A DNA stretch of 64,000 nucleotides, from assembly GCA_029817715.1 (NCBI GenBank), contig JARUPY010000365.1, positions 216,001 to 280,000 of the forward strand, written 5' to 3'. The notes beneath the pieces were generated by a model that saw only the letters and a program-made list of their open reading frames with translations, was not told where the DNA came from and did not search any database. Every line of letters starts with the position of its first letter. The first letter of the stretch is position 1. This stretch comes from Melastoma dodecandrum. Taxonomy: Eukaryota; Streptophyta; Magnoliopsida; Myrtales; Melastomataceae. The position numbers and the translations under genes are program-made. Shown piece by piece: positions 1 to 11,484 of the stretch.

Positions 1-31
1 CAGGGATTACTGGTAGCCGCCCGCCCGGCCC

Positions 32-33
<2 letters not shown>

Positions 34-104
<71 letters not shown>
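34..104. repeat. 71-nt poly-G homopolymer
   Basis: An uninterrupted run of G. Shorter G runs on the same strand occur at 389-402 (14), 7089-7101 (13), 11353-11362 (10) and 16562-16575 (14). A run this long is unusual in plant nuclear DNA. It may be a real G-quadruplex-forming tract or an assembly or polishing artefact. Confidence 0.95.
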
Positions 105-105
<1 letters not shown>

Positions 106-996
106 GCAACAAGTGGGGGAGGTCTCTTAATTGATGAAGTTGTTTTTATGGACTTCCAATTCCAGCCCCACCCCCCTCCTACAGTAAGTCTTACTTTTTC
201 CATTCTCTTCAAAATGGTGTTCAATAGAGTTAGCTTTACTTTACAACTGCATTACAAATATTAGGGAGGCTTGTTCTTGAAGGGAAGATAAAAGAGGAAA
301 AGGCAAAGACGTGTACAGCTCGCTATGTCCCATGTTTATTAGTAGGAATCGTTATTATTATTATTATTATTGATAAGCATTGATGCCTGGGGGGGGGGGG
401 GGCTTAAATGGTAATAATAATCGCTGTCCATTCAGTTAAAGTAGGTTTGGGGAGATTTTTCGTTTAATTAGGGTTTAGTTCTACTCAATCCCATGTGCAG
501 AAAAGGCATTCCATGTCGTCAGATAGTGTAGATAAGGGGACAGAATTGGGACTCTGCCTTAACTATGGATCCCCATGCCAATTTTATGCATAGAACAGGC
601 GGCTGGATGTTTGTAAGAAATTTAGTTGTCGTCATTTTACTTAATTATCGTGACTTTTTTGGACTATCACAATGGATAGCGACGAGATTTGGCGATGTTG
701 TGTTGGGGATTGGGAGGCTTCCAAAATAATGTTCCAAAAATATTTCATGAGATATATCAAGTAATTTTTAATATTCGTTCAATAAGAATTTTAATTCGTT
801 TAATATAAATCTTGAGTTCGATTTACAAATAATATCATTCTCTTAAGGAATTAAATTCGATACTTTTAACGCTGTTAAAATTACTTTCTTATTTTGCAAA
901 ATCCAAAATATTATTGTGGATAAAATGTACATTACATATGTGTGTGCCAGAAATAACACGTCCCTTCCCTCTTTTTTTTTTTTTTTTCTCTATCCC
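105..996. other. Upstream intergenic DNA of SMO2
   Basis: No gene is seen. The stretch holds a short TTA microsatellite (about 350-371), the 14-nt G run at 389-402 and AT-rich sequence from about 720 to 910. It probably contains the distal promoter of the sterol methyl oxidase gene. Confidence 0.6.
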
Positions 997-1003
997 TATA
1001 AAA
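997..1003 (+). promoter_or_regulatory. TATA box of SMO2 gene
   Basis: TATAAAA lies 132 bp upstream of the ATG at 1135, just after a pyrimidine run. This fits a core promoter with a 5' leader of about 100 nt. Confidence 0.65.
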
Positions 1004-1134
1004 GTGAAGATTCCCTCATTTCTTTCAACCTGACAGTCTGTCATCTCGTGGCTTCTCTGTTTCTGTCTCCTGTGGCTTTGTTCATCCTCGTCTCCTTCCT
1101 CTCAAGATTACTGACCCGCCTCCCTCCCCCCTTC

Positions 1135-3596
1135 ATGGCCTCAGTCATCGAATCCGGCTGGCTGGTAAATACTCCCTCCGTCAGTGTTACATTCTTAGTG
1201 TTGTTGTTGTTCCTTTTGGCTACTTGCGGGGATGCGGATCTTCTTCCTTGGAATTTGAACCTCCCCCCCGGGCGCCTCCTCCTCCTTTTCACTCTCATTC
1301 CATCTTTAACACTCAAGTTGGCGACAACGATGGGAATTTATGCATCTGTTTTGATGAATACGCCCCCGCTGGTAATTGTTGGACGTTAGATCAGTTGACG
1401 CCTCTTTCGGCTAGGGCCCATTTTTAGTTTAGTTGCCTCCGAGTGCGTATGCCTCAGGGGCCAAATAGTCGGAAGAGTGAGTGGATGGCTGGCTTTTGAG
1501 GGCGGCGAGGGGCGTTGGGCAAAATGGCCTTTTTTTTTTGTTCTGAAATTTTTTGCATGTTGGGTAACTATGTAAGGGGTGATGTGAGGGTCTCATTTTG
1601 ACTTTGAAAAAGTCCACTTCTCTTAAACACGATGGATAACTGTCTCTGTCACCAAAGAACCTCCCCTACCTTCTTTGATTCTTTCAGGGCGTCTAGTTTT
1701 TCTCATGGGGATCTGTTTGTTTTTGTCATTGTAGTATCTGATCACACACTTCAGTGACTTTCAACTGTCCTGCCTGGGGAGTTTCTTTCTTCACGAAAGC
1801 ATCTTCTTCTTGTCGGGGTTTCCTTTTATATTTCTCGAAAGGTCTGGCTTCCTTAGCCAATTCAAGATTCAGGTTTTGCTCCCCTCCCTCTTCTTGCCCG
1901 AGTTTTTATGTCCCATTCCCTGCTTATCAGTTCTAAGATCCCCAATCTCCTTTTACTGTTGTTGCTTGCTTCTGTTTCTTCTGAATTTCCAGTCTAAGAA
2001 TAACAGCCCGGCTGCTCAAGAGAGATGCATCTCCCGTCTTATACTGTATCACCTGGGTGTAAATTTACCCCTCCTGATCACGTCCTACCCTGTCTTCAGA
2101 TACATGGGGATGCGAAGCACTCTTCCTTTGCCGTCCTGGTACTTTCAGGTTTCATTATAACGAACCTTTCATTTGACATGGGATTGCTAGCGGCTGCTTT
2201 GCTGGCACCGCGCCATCGTACAATACCACTGCTCTTGGGCAAGAATCATAATTCTTCTCCTCCTGGTTTTCAGGAAAGTAGCGGCAACACAGGTAATCTT
2301 CTACTTTATTCTTGAAGACTTTGTTTTCTACTGGGGACATCGAATCTTGCACACGAAATGGCTCTACAAGCATGTTCACAGTGTTCATCACGAGTAAGTT
2401 CAAGATACAATTTTTCTTTCTTTTTTTTTCATTTTTAACTTCTCATTCTTTGGTTGATTTGATACCGGTGCAGATATGCTACTCCATTCGGGCTGACCTC
2501 TGAATATGCACACCCTGCTGAAATTCTCTTTCTCGGCTTCGCCACCATTATTGGACCGGCCATTACAGGTCCACATTTGATCACTCTATGGCTATGGATG
2601 GTACTTAGAGTGCTGGAGACGGTTGAGGCACATTGCGGATATCATTTTCCATGGAGTCTTTCTAATTTTCTACCTTTGTATGGGGGGTAAGACTTCTAGG
2701 TGGGATTTTATTTGGCTGAGCTTTCAGCAACACACAGTATGTGTGTGTGTGTGTGTGTGTTACAGTTGGCTAAAGTGTTGGATAATTATATGCCTCGATT
2801 GTCGATCATGCAGGGCTGATTTTCACGATTACCATCACCGCCTTCTATACACCAAATCAGGAAATTACTCCTCGACTTTTGTTTACATGGATTGGTATGA
2901 GCTCTACAAGTCACCTACTTCGATGTTGTTCAGTTCACTGTTAGTGTCTTTGAGGTGTGGTGGGCTTATTGTTAGCTGGATCGTCTTGAATAGCCCGCTC
3001 TAGGTCGACAAAGTTCAATCCAACGATAATTGACTATGGGTTGTTACTAGTTTACTTCAAAACGACAGGTTTTGTTGCAAAAGTCCCGTTGATATATGGA
3101 ATAGCATTGACATGTGTTCCATTGATGGAAGCATTGTGCTTGAGCTGCCATGCTTTGCCTTGTGGATAATGGTTTTGTGGAGTGTCTGGACTGAGTTATC
3201 ATTTCGAAATTGGCCCACAAAACAACCTTTAAGCTGGCCTGAAAATGATCAATGTTAGAGGTCTTTCAGGGTGTCTGGATGAGTGCAAATTGGCTGAAAA
3301 TTGAACTTGGACGGTTGTTTTCCCCTCTATATGGATCAGCTCCTTCCGTGGTGTCCTCAGTAGGACATATTTGTTGGTGTTGTGCCTGCAAAATTTCTCT
3401 TTCCTTATTCTTCATGAGGGAAATCCTTGAAATTGTTCCGGGTGTCATGCACTAATACTGACACCTTCCGAATAATTGGCACAGCTCATAATGTTTAGAT
3501 ATTTCTTATCTCAGGATCTTTGGTACCGACAAGGGATACAGAAGATTAAAAGCATTAAAGTCTGAGCATGCGGATGAATTGAGCAAGGTACAGTGA
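1135..3596 (+). CDS. SMO2: Methylsterol monooxygenase (sterol C4-methyl oxidase 2 type), 7 exons
   Basis: Model: join(1135..1164, 1735..1872, 1993..2138, 2274..2393, 2474..2686, 2814..2894, 3515..3596), 269 aa, close to the roughly 266 aa of Arabidopsis SMO2. The enzyme is an ER-membrane non-haem di-iron oxygenase that oxidises the 4-alpha methyl group of sterol precursors in phytosterol synthesis. The three histidine motifs of the fatty-acid hydroxylase superfamily are intact: HRILH in exon 4, HSVHH in exon 4 and HDYHH in exon 6. Hydrophobic segments include the FLSGFPFIFLE region and PAITGPHLITLWLW. The start is supported by the family N-terminus MASVIESGW. All introns are GT-AG and phases sum correctly. 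The motif YATPFGLTSEYAHPAEILFL separates SMO2 from SMO1. Intron 5 carries a TG microsatellite. The assignment is secure; the exact substrate (4-methyl rather than 4,4-dimethyl sterols) is inferred from SMO2 family knowledge. Confidence 0.95.
2740..2760. repeat. TG dinucleotide microsatellite in SMO2 intron
   Basis: About ten TG units inside the intron between SMO2 exons 5 and 6. It has no coding effect. Confidence 0.85.
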
Positions 3597-4180
3597 TACA
3601 GCCGGCCAGCCATTTCCTCCATTCTCGACAGCGGAGCTCGTTCCCTGGTTAGATGTTACAGCATCAATCTACAGCCCATCTGTGTTTGCGGTTAGTTTGA
3701 TGAATGGTGTGGTGAAAGGCATGGATTTTAACTGGATGTGCCCATCCCAGTCATGTTGACTATACCAATGCTGTTCTGCACCCTGAATTGTGCCTTTGTT
3801 CCCAACTCCTGCGTCATAACACCCCCTGCCTATTTTCTTGTTGGAATCCAATCGGCTGCCCCCTCAAAGGGCAAGCGGCATCGGTCCTTTCTTTGTTCTC
3901 TCCTTAATTAATTTTCCCCTGTAAAAAAAAAAAAAATGAGAATATGGTGAACCGAAAAGGTCGGGCTATAAGATTGAAAGGGGGTAACAACATTGAATTG
4001 GGACGCGAGGGCTTTTTGGCATGGATTTGGACATCGTATTCCACCGGATGGCAACAGCTGATAAGAAAGGGAAATCCTCCTCATTCGCCAGCTCACCACC
4101 AACAGGGATCTGATTTCTTCCATCCTTTTCGTCGTGATTGCGGCTCCGAGGATTTTCCCTAACCAACCGACAGAGCGGAT
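3597..4180. other. SMO2 3' region and spacer
   Basis: Downstream sequence of SMO2 followed by a spacer with an A run at about 3922-3934. No convincing gene is present; the overlapping short reading frames at 3.9-4.2 kb resemble nothing recognised. Confidence 0.5.
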
Positions 4181-4181
4181 A

Positions 4182-5970
4182 ATAATGGCAGGTTGATGCA
4201 AGTCATTGAAGAAGTTGCGACCAACATCCGCGACGAGTTCCTTGCCAATATCGGACCTGGTGAAGCGGTCCTTGGCGAGCTCTGAGGGGTAGATTCTTTT
4301 AGGGTTATCTTTGCAATGACAGAATCGTCATTGCTTTCCTCGCAGTTTTGTATCCGTGCTCAAGCATTAGATTATTGCATTTCCAAGGATGTCCAAAAGG
4401 AGCACCTTATCAGGGATAAGTTATTTTATATACTTTCTGATAGGGAGTTGTTATATATTTTGATCAACTAGAAGAGGAGATCACTGGAGTCGGGCGAACG
4501 AGAAAATGGAAAGCTTTCACCTCCTGGCCGCCTTATCCCGACTGCACATAACATGAATGGTTGGTTCATTGTTTCAGATTTGGGAGTCTAAGTTCATTCA
4601 AGCTGGAGCGAGACTGGTTGCAGCTGATAGGTCCGTGACCACCAGGCCTCTGCCTGGAGCTCCGGCTGCCCCTGTCCATGACCTCAACGTCCCTTATGAG
4701 TGTCAGACATGCTCTTCCCACCGGCTGCCCCTGTCCAATTCTTACATGGTAATCTTTCTCAAATCTTATCCGTGGAACTGATATAGTGGGGACCACGATT
4801 GTTATCCTTTTCTTTTCGAAACCTTTTGTGTGACAAGCATGTGATTTTAATCTAATTTGGAGGGCTAAAAAAATTTATATATGTTCCATTTTGATTGCAC
4901 TATTATTGATGAGCTGCAACTTGTTGGATTTGGCTGTCCAGTTTGCCATTTTGTAAGTTTTTGTCTGAAATCGTTCCATTCCATCAGTAAATTAACCAGA
5001 TGCCTGCAGATATATCCATAGAAAATAAGTGTCAAATTACTCAATGTGTTGCGATCATGGACATTGTCGTTCTTTTTCAGGAGACTTCATCGCCATGGGC
5101 GAATCAAAGACCGTTACCTGGCACTAATGAGAACATTGGCGAGTAGGATGCAATCACCTTCAGTGATTCAAAACAGGTAATTGATCTGCTTGGATCATGT
5201 GATTCATGCGTAGTCTTGGCATTGGAAACACATACCATTGATGGCTGCCTTAGTTATTGTGATGCCTCTGTGATAAAATTTTGCAGGACTTCTTCATGAT
5301 TCACATGGGAAAAGGAAAACGATGATCTCATTCCGTGGCATAATAGTGGCCTTTACATCCCTCGACAGGATGGTGCTGGTGATATTTATGAGAGTTTGCA
5401 GGTTGAATCCAGCACAATACACCCTTAAGTTTGCTGAGTGAGTCGATGCTGCCATGAGATTTTCTGTGCTGATATAGAGAGAAAGAGGGACCGAAAGTTA
5501 TTATTGATCTCGCTTAGTTATATATTAATCAGTGCGTACCTTTAAAAGGGAAGGAGAAATTTGCTGCCAGCTGCTGACAGAGCGCAGGCGAATGTTGGGC
5601 TGGTCAATGTCAAGGATTCCTCCAGTAGATGGACGACCTCCTGGTCCAGATGACGAAGTAGTTTCCACTCCAAATGTAAGTACTGTCTTGAGTGTCCCTA
5701 GTAGGCCAACCACATGAGCTGCTGTCGGCAGTACATGCTCGTTGATTTATGTGCATTGAATAGGGGCATCTGTTCTGTTTGCTTCAGGTTCACAATATCT
5801 GCTCCCCATTTTCAATCCTGGCCGCTGACTTTAAAGTTACCCTTCGTCCTTCTTATGTTGCAGATTTATAACTACCACCCGGGAGTTGTCAGTGAAGACA
5901 TCACACAAAATTACATATATAATTATCACGTAACCGGCGGAAAAACTCCCAGCTAAACATGATCCGCTTG
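4182..5970 (+). pseudogene. TFIIA large subunit pseudogene, 5' part (exons 1-8 and start of 9)
   Basis: Exon-like blocks match the intact TFIIA-L gene at 7112-10454 in order. They are an exon 1 relic at about 4197-4285 (VIEEVATNIRDEF), exon 2 at about 4578-4705 (IWESK to PVHDLNVPYE), an exon 3 end SYM at about 4740-4748, exon 4 at about 5081-5145, exon 6 at about 5284-5415 with GKRKRDDLIP split by a frameshift, exon 7 at about 5617-5675 (IPPVDG to VVSTPN) and exon 8 from 5864 (IYNYHPGVVSED). Exon 1 has TGA where the intact gene has CAG of ELQG, and exons 2 and 3 are partly fused by deletion. The copy therefore cannot encode TFIIA. The block ends near 5970 with sequence like the start of exon 9. 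The retained intron positions show a segmental DNA duplication, not a retrocopy. Confidence 0.88.
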
Positions 5971-5984
5971 CGGCTCTGACGAAA

Positions 5985-6461
5985 TCAGAAGTTGAACTCC
6001 CCCGTTTCCTGAAAACGAAAGGAGAGGATTGAGGGACAAACCTCTCCCAGAGTATGTCTTAGGTTCTCTCGAGTCAGAATAGGGGAAGTCCAGAATGAGA
6101 AGAGAAGACACAGGAGCTCTTACTTTATTAGAAAGAAGATTCCCGTCGTTTACACGCATTATCACGTCCTTCAGAATGCACTTCCATCTGCTCCTGGTGG
6201 GTGTCACCTGGAGATTGGAAAACGCAGCACCAGAACCCATCAGGATGAACCCCGACAACGACAACCTCTATCTAGTTGCCGCCTGTCTGCCAGGCGCCGA
6301 CACAGAGAACAGGAAAAGTTGCCTTGTCAAACGGAGCCAGGAATAGATGTTGGGTGTTTGGCTCCTCCACTTCATTGACATCATATCATCCAGGTTGTCC
6401 TCGTGGTCGTTCTCGTTCAAAAATGGATCCTCTTCCTCGTCGTCTTCTCCAGGTCATTGTT
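5985..6461 (-). pseudogene. TFIIA large subunit pseudogene, inverted 3' part (exons 9-11)
   Basis: Read on the minus strand, this block continues the pseudogene at 4182-5970. An exon 9 relic lies at about 6461-6323, with an acidic stretch, NTQHLFLAPFDK and one frameshift. Exon 10 lies at 6207-6124 (RSRWKCILKDVIM) and is 84 nt, the same length as the intact exon 10. Exon 11 lies at 6008-5985 (ETGEFNF then stop) and is 24 nt, again the same length. The splice sites between them are still GT-AG. The block is a local inversion of the end of the copy. The original left edge, at the start of exon 9, now faces right at about 6461. Confidence 0.88.
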
Positions 6462-6840
6462 GCTACGAGGGGCAGGAGTAGCAGCCTGATATTCTGAAGA
6501 CCAAAGGAAAAAGAACAAAGCCGGGCGTTCATTTTTCTTGTGAGCTTGAACCAAAAGGTGTCCCGAAAATAATCAGTGTAAGTAATTTTTATTAACTATT
6601 CTAATCGATGTAAATAATTTCTATTAGATTTTTCAATTATAAGTACCGTATTTCAATCATATGTAACCATTACTAATTCTAAATGGAGGTTGATTACCAC
6701 CGGTTTTACTATTGATTGGTCCTGGTATAATATTACGAGATGTTTACCAGATTTAGTAGGGAAGAAGTCAACAGCAGCTTTGGAAAGATGTATTATAATA
6801 CAAACAAATTGGGCAAGGGTAGGGGGTAGGGGTAGGAGGA
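6462..6840. other. Spacer between TFIIA-L pseudogene and TFIIA-L gene
   Basis: AT-rich non-coding sequence. No gene is recognised. Confidence 0.5.
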
Positions 6841-6851
6841 GGAAATGAGGA

Positions 6852-6896
6852 CACGTGACAAAAACCCACATAATCGGATGCGAACCTATTTATATT
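6852..6896 (+). promoter_or_regulatory. G-box and TATA-like element of TFIIA-L promoter
   Basis: A palindromic CACGTG G-box lies at 6852-6857 and a TATTTATATT element at 6887-6896. They are 215-260 bp upstream of the TFIIA-L ATG and are followed by a long CT-rich leader. G-boxes bind bZIP and bHLH factors. Function here is inferred from position only. Confidence 0.5.
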
Positions 6897-6923
6897 CCCC
6901 TGTTTTAATCTCCCTTTCTTGTC

Positions 6924-6964
6924 CGTCTCTCTCTCTCTCCCTCTCCCTCTCCCTCTCCCTCTCC
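6924..6964. repeat. CT-rich microsatellite in TFIIA-L leader
   Basis: CT repeats grade into CCCTCT repeats between the TATA-like element and the ATG, as is common in plant 5' leaders. A 13-nt G run follows at 7089-7101, only 10 bp before the ATG. Confidence 0.85.
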
Positions 6965-7111
6965 GTCTTCACTTCTCTGGTCGTCTTGTTGTGTGAGCGT
7001 CTCGGCTTCGTCTCCGCACTCCTCCTCGTCTTCCTCCGTCCCCTCCTCTCTTCCAAAACCCTAGACTAGACCTTAATTCCTTTCCTCAGGGGGGGGGGGG
7101 GTAATCTTGGG

Positions 7112-10100
7112 ATGGCGGCTTCCTCCACGACGAGCTCTGTCTACCTCCACGTCATCGAGGATGTCATCACCAAGGTCCGCGATGAGTTCGTCAACAACGG
7201 CGGTCTCGGAGAGGATGTCCTCACCGAACTCCAGGGGGTTTGTCTTCTCTCTTTCCCTCCCCTCCCTCGATTTGTCAATTGTTCTTCATTATGGTTTTTT
7301 TTTAACTCCGTTCTCTCGGAAGACGGGCTTAGTCATCTGACTCTCATGGATGGGATCGCAATTTGATTATTTTTTATCTGATTTACCCACGAAATGTTGA
7401 CGTCTTGGATTCGTTTACTGTTGATCCGTGTTACTGTCGAAGATGCAATCTTTAGGTTATAAAGGGTTTACCGCTTAATGAGATAATTAAGGCAAATGGA
7501 AGGATCATCTTTTCCAGTAATTCTTCACTCCCGGGGAGTTGATGCAGTTTGTAAATACGTGAACTTTTCGCTGAGTTATTCCTTCTAACGATGAACTTTT
7601 GTAGCTATGGGAAGCGAAGATGATGCAAGCAGGTGTTATTCTCGGTCCTGCTGACAGGCCCCTGGTCACTAAGCCAACTCCAGCTGGTGCTGCAGCTCCA
7701 GTTCACGATCTTAATGTTCCTTATGAGGGGGAGGAGTATGAAACCCCTACGGCTGATATGCTCTTTCCTCCTGTATGTTCTGTGCTGTACATTCACTCTT
7801 GCTTCTTCTTGGGCCCCAGTTGTCTCTACGATGTTAATTTTGGTATTAAAATCCAAAATTTTTTCCCTAAAATGCAGACACCGCTGCAGACTCCATTGCC
7901 GACCCCACTTCCAGGGACTGTGGATAGTTCTTTGTACAATATTCATACTGGATCCAGTGATTATCCTACTCCTGGACCTGAATCGATGGGTAACCCCAGC
8001 GAAAATGCCGAGAATAAAACTGGAAGACCTGGCTCCTATATGGTAATTTTGATATCATCCTAAAAAATCTGGCTAGTGTAGTCTCATTCGTTTGATTCTG
8101 ATAGTAATCAAATTAGCAGGTTAAATTCAACTTTGCCTGCGTGTCAGCAATTCTGTGGTTGCTTGTCAGAAATTCGTTTTTTCAAATATCTGGCTGCAAT
8201 TCTGCCTCTGTGATCATCCTTTTGTATGAGTATGCCCCTTATTTGTAAGTGTTGCAGTAGACTGTCCATGTGACAAAATTGATTGCAAAGAAGTGTAATC
8301 AGGCATTCGCTCTTCCTTTGACTAATTATTCATTTTCTTGCTCTTTGATTTGTAAGGCTACTGTTGAAAAGGTGTTTTTTCCCAACCTCAATGGGACAAT
8401 AGTATCGAAGGACCTGCATTTTTATGATCTAGAATGCCATAGCTTCCCGCTTGTTTTTTCATAGACAATATTACATGCGCTCGCTCTTCATTGCTGTGCT
8501 CGTTAAAGTTCCTTCAACAGTAAAATAAAATTTTACTGGTTCTTTGATACTTCTCCAATAATGCACATTTACATCTCTTTAAGCATTTTTTATCCGATCT
8601 TATACTCCCAACAGCACCCTCTCTTAATAAATAGACTGTATAGGGTTCAATACGTATGCTTGACCCAGCTCCTTGTTGTTTGAAGAAACCCTCCACTTCA
8701 ATTGGTCTTGACCATTTCTCAGAGTTTATACATCTTAAAATTTGCTTGTGTACATATACATCTGACCTTTCACCTTTTATTTCTTTCAGCCACCTCCTTC
8801 TCCCTGGATCGATCAAAGGCCTTCCTTAGGTGTTGATGTCAACGTGGGTGAGTCATGGACAGATATATCAATTATTTCGTGCGAGTCGTCCTGTATAATC
8901 TTTGTTAGCTTTAGCTTTTTCCATCGGCAAAGCCGGTTTCATGGCTTTTTTATGTCAACTTTTCAACCTTTCTTAAGAGTCGGTGATTTCTGCTCTTGAT
9001 ACATGGTATTAAGTCTGAATTGGGTGTGCGCTGCTTTCTATCATGTGCCTAGAGAGCATCTTGTTTGAGGACAATGATTCTGCTATTAAAGAAGATTTTT
9101 TTGTTTACTTATATATATAAAAAAATCTTTATGCAGCTTATGTTGAGGGAAGGGAAGATACCGACAGAGGAGCTTCACGTCAGAACCTAGCTAAGGTATG
9201 TTGAGATGAAGTGGTAAATGCATGGTTTTGGACGTGAAATGTATTCTTGGAAGAACTTTTTCTTGTGGGCCAACAACAGCCTGGTTTGTTCTCACTATAT
9301 CCTCAATGGGAAATGGTAGGATCTCTTCGTCCCCCCATCTGGTAAAAGGAAGCGTGATGATCTGGTACCACAGTATCAGAATGGCGGATTCATACCTCAG
9401 CAAGATGGTGCTGATGATACTATTTCTGAGGCATTACTGGTTAGACGTTATAGACTATCAGTCCCCTTGACACTTAAGGGTGAACTCTAGGGGATCAGTC
9501 ATTGATTTATCTCTGGTATGGATATTGGTGTTCATTCTATGAAAATCAATTTTATTTTATTTTATTTTTGGTTCAGGTTAAGGAAGAAACAGTGCCGAAC
9601 ATTGAGACATTGTTTTTGGGTCAAAAGATCCCTCAACTAGATGGGCAGATTCCCGATCCATATGATGATATGCTTTCCACGCCCAATGTAAATGCTAGAA
9701 TAACTCAATGCTGGATGGCATGCTCTGTTTAATATCTAGGAGTTGCCTATTATGAACAGACAATGATACTTTTTCTCGGAGTTACGAATTTTCTTACCTT
9801 TTTTTGGATCGATGTTCTGTTACAGATATATAATTATCAAGGAGTTGTCAATGAAGATTACAATGTTGCAAGTACTCCAATGCCTAATGGTGTTGCATCT
9901 GCTGGAGCTGATAATATTCCTCTTTTCTTTTGTTCCAATTTTTCTTATTGACACTGTCATTGTCATAAAGGCCTTTCGATGTCACTTTTTGGTCTGTCAG
10001 AATTGCAAACCCCAGCTCAACTTAGAAATAATGATGATCCGGAAGACGACGACGACGACGAGCCATTGAATGAGAATGATGATGATGACCTTGATGATGT

Positions 10101-10454
10101 TGATGAAGAGGAGGAAGTGAATACCCAACATCTAGTTTTGGCCCAGTTTGACAAGGTAATTATATCTGGGGGACTTAAATTTTTGCAAAATTGGAGGTAT
10201 TTCTTTTTCGTGTAATACCTAACCAAACTAACGTGGACAATTTCTTGGGTCAGGTGACACGCACTAAGAGCAGGTGGAAGTGCACATTGAAGGATGGCAT
10301 AATGCATATAAACAACAAAGATATCCTTTTTAATAAAGTGAGTCGTGTTGTCAATTTGTTTGGATTTCTTTCCACGCACCTCTTTTGTTTTGACATTGCG
10401 GTAATTTTATTCTCAAATGCTGTCTGTCAGGCAACAGGAGAGTTTGAGTTCTGA
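7112..10454 (+). CDS. TFIIA-L: Transcription initiation factor IIA large subunit (alpha/beta), 11 exons
   Basis: Model: join(7112..7237, 7605..7772, 7878..8042, 8790..8847, 9137..9195, 9320..9439, 9577..9687, 9826..9889, 10001..10155, 10254..10337, 10431..10454), 377 aa; the Arabidopsis protein is about 375 aa. TFIIA stabilises TBP on the TATA box during pol II initiation. The N-terminal helical domain is exons 1-2 (SVYLHVIEDVITKVRDEF, LWEAKMMQAG). A variable Pro/Thr-rich linker follows, then an acidic Asp/Glu block in exon 9. The conserved C-terminal beta-barrel segment is NTQHLVLAQFDKVTRTKSRW to ILFNKATGEFEF, ending in the family C-terminus. The exon 8 donor at 9890 is the least certain junction; it was chosen because it alone gives the right phase for exon 9. 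A broken, partly inverted duplicate lies just upstream. Confidence 0.95.
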
Positions 10455-10838
10455 TTTTGGTAACAGAGTGTCCGTTCTTCTGTCATACAAGGAATTAACT
10501 TGGGATGAGCAGATTAAGAAACACAATTGTTTTTTGTGTACTTTAATTTTCCTTGATTTACTTTCAAGTTTTCAATTGAGGAACTCAGCAAAAAATTTGA
10601 GACGTATAGGGATGTTGGTAAGCCATGCTACTTTGTTAGCCTGCTGTACATATAATTAAGGAGAAAAATTCCGAGTTGTATTGTCAGACACCTTTTTAAT
10701 AATGGTAGTTGTGTTATTGTCAAACGAGAATGAACTGCCAGAAAGTATGTAAGCTTTGAACTGGTGTTCAATCTGCATACTAGAGAAGGATCTCGAAAAC
10801 AGAGGAAAAGCATAAATCTACTTAGTGGGGGAATTGTG
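10455..10838. other. Spacer between TFIIA-L and a minus-strand reading frame
   Basis: The TFIIA-L 3' end and AT-rich spacer. No gene is recognised. Confidence 0.5.
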
Positions 10839-11231
10839 CTACCTAAGCTGTGGTTGTAGAATGCAGCAAGACTCGAAGGCTGAGCACAGACAACCTGGCC
10901 CTGGCTTGTCATAGGAGCTTCTAACGGAGTCTGAGGGGTGATGTCCTCCTGGGTGTTCGGGAGGACCTCTTCCTCGGCCAGGGTAAAGCTGTGCGGCCCA
11001 TTCTTCCTTTGCAACATCTGGGGATGGAGATGTTGGAGATAAAACCAACGGAGACAAGAATGGGATGACTGATGATGATGCCGAATAATACTGAGATGAC
11101 TTGACAGCATCATCCATGTCCAGGCCCCTATCAGCAGCTGGGTGGTCCAACCGAATGGAAGGGGGTGCTTGTTTCCGCAGCCTCGTACTGGCTTCGTCTC
11201 TGCTGACCAGCTCGATGTCCGGTTTCTCCAT
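10839..11231 (-). CDS. Uncharacterised 130-aa protein, possibly partial
   Basis: A single open frame begins MEKPDIELVSRDEASTRLRK. It is polar at the N-terminus, followed by a Ser/Pro-rich middle (SSSVIPFLSPLVLSPTSPSP) and a Gly/Pro-rich C-terminus ending LQPQLR. There is no signal peptide or membrane segment and no family was recognised. Composition looks coding in the first 80 residues. The tail is low in information, so a missed intron or a decayed end is possible. It lies between TFIIA-L (convergent) and the minus-strand PPR gene. A longer 5' exon around 11340-11232 cannot be excluded. Confidence 0.4.
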   Translation of the reverse strand: MEKPDIELVSRDEASTRLRKQAPPSIRLDHPAADRGLDMDDAVKSSQYYSASSSVIPFLSPLVLSPTSPSPDVAKEEWAAQLYPGRGRGPPEHPGGHHPSDSVRSSYDKPGPGCLCSAFESCCILQPQLR

Positions 11232-11484
11232 TTCTGGGGCCGAAGACGAACGCCAATCCCTCGGGGTTATACTGGTGGATGATCCGATTTGAGGGGATCA
11301 ATTCGACTGAAAAGGTAACTTTGCTGTGTCGCTTGGTCAAAAGGCATTTTTTGGGGGGGGGGCGTCCTGGTCAACACTGCCGCGTGTTAGAATAAACGGG
11401 AAGAAAGGGCAGGGTCAATGCTGAAAACCACGTCGTCGCACCACCAAAAACTGCATTCAGTTGAGATCCAGGGGGTCCTCCGTT

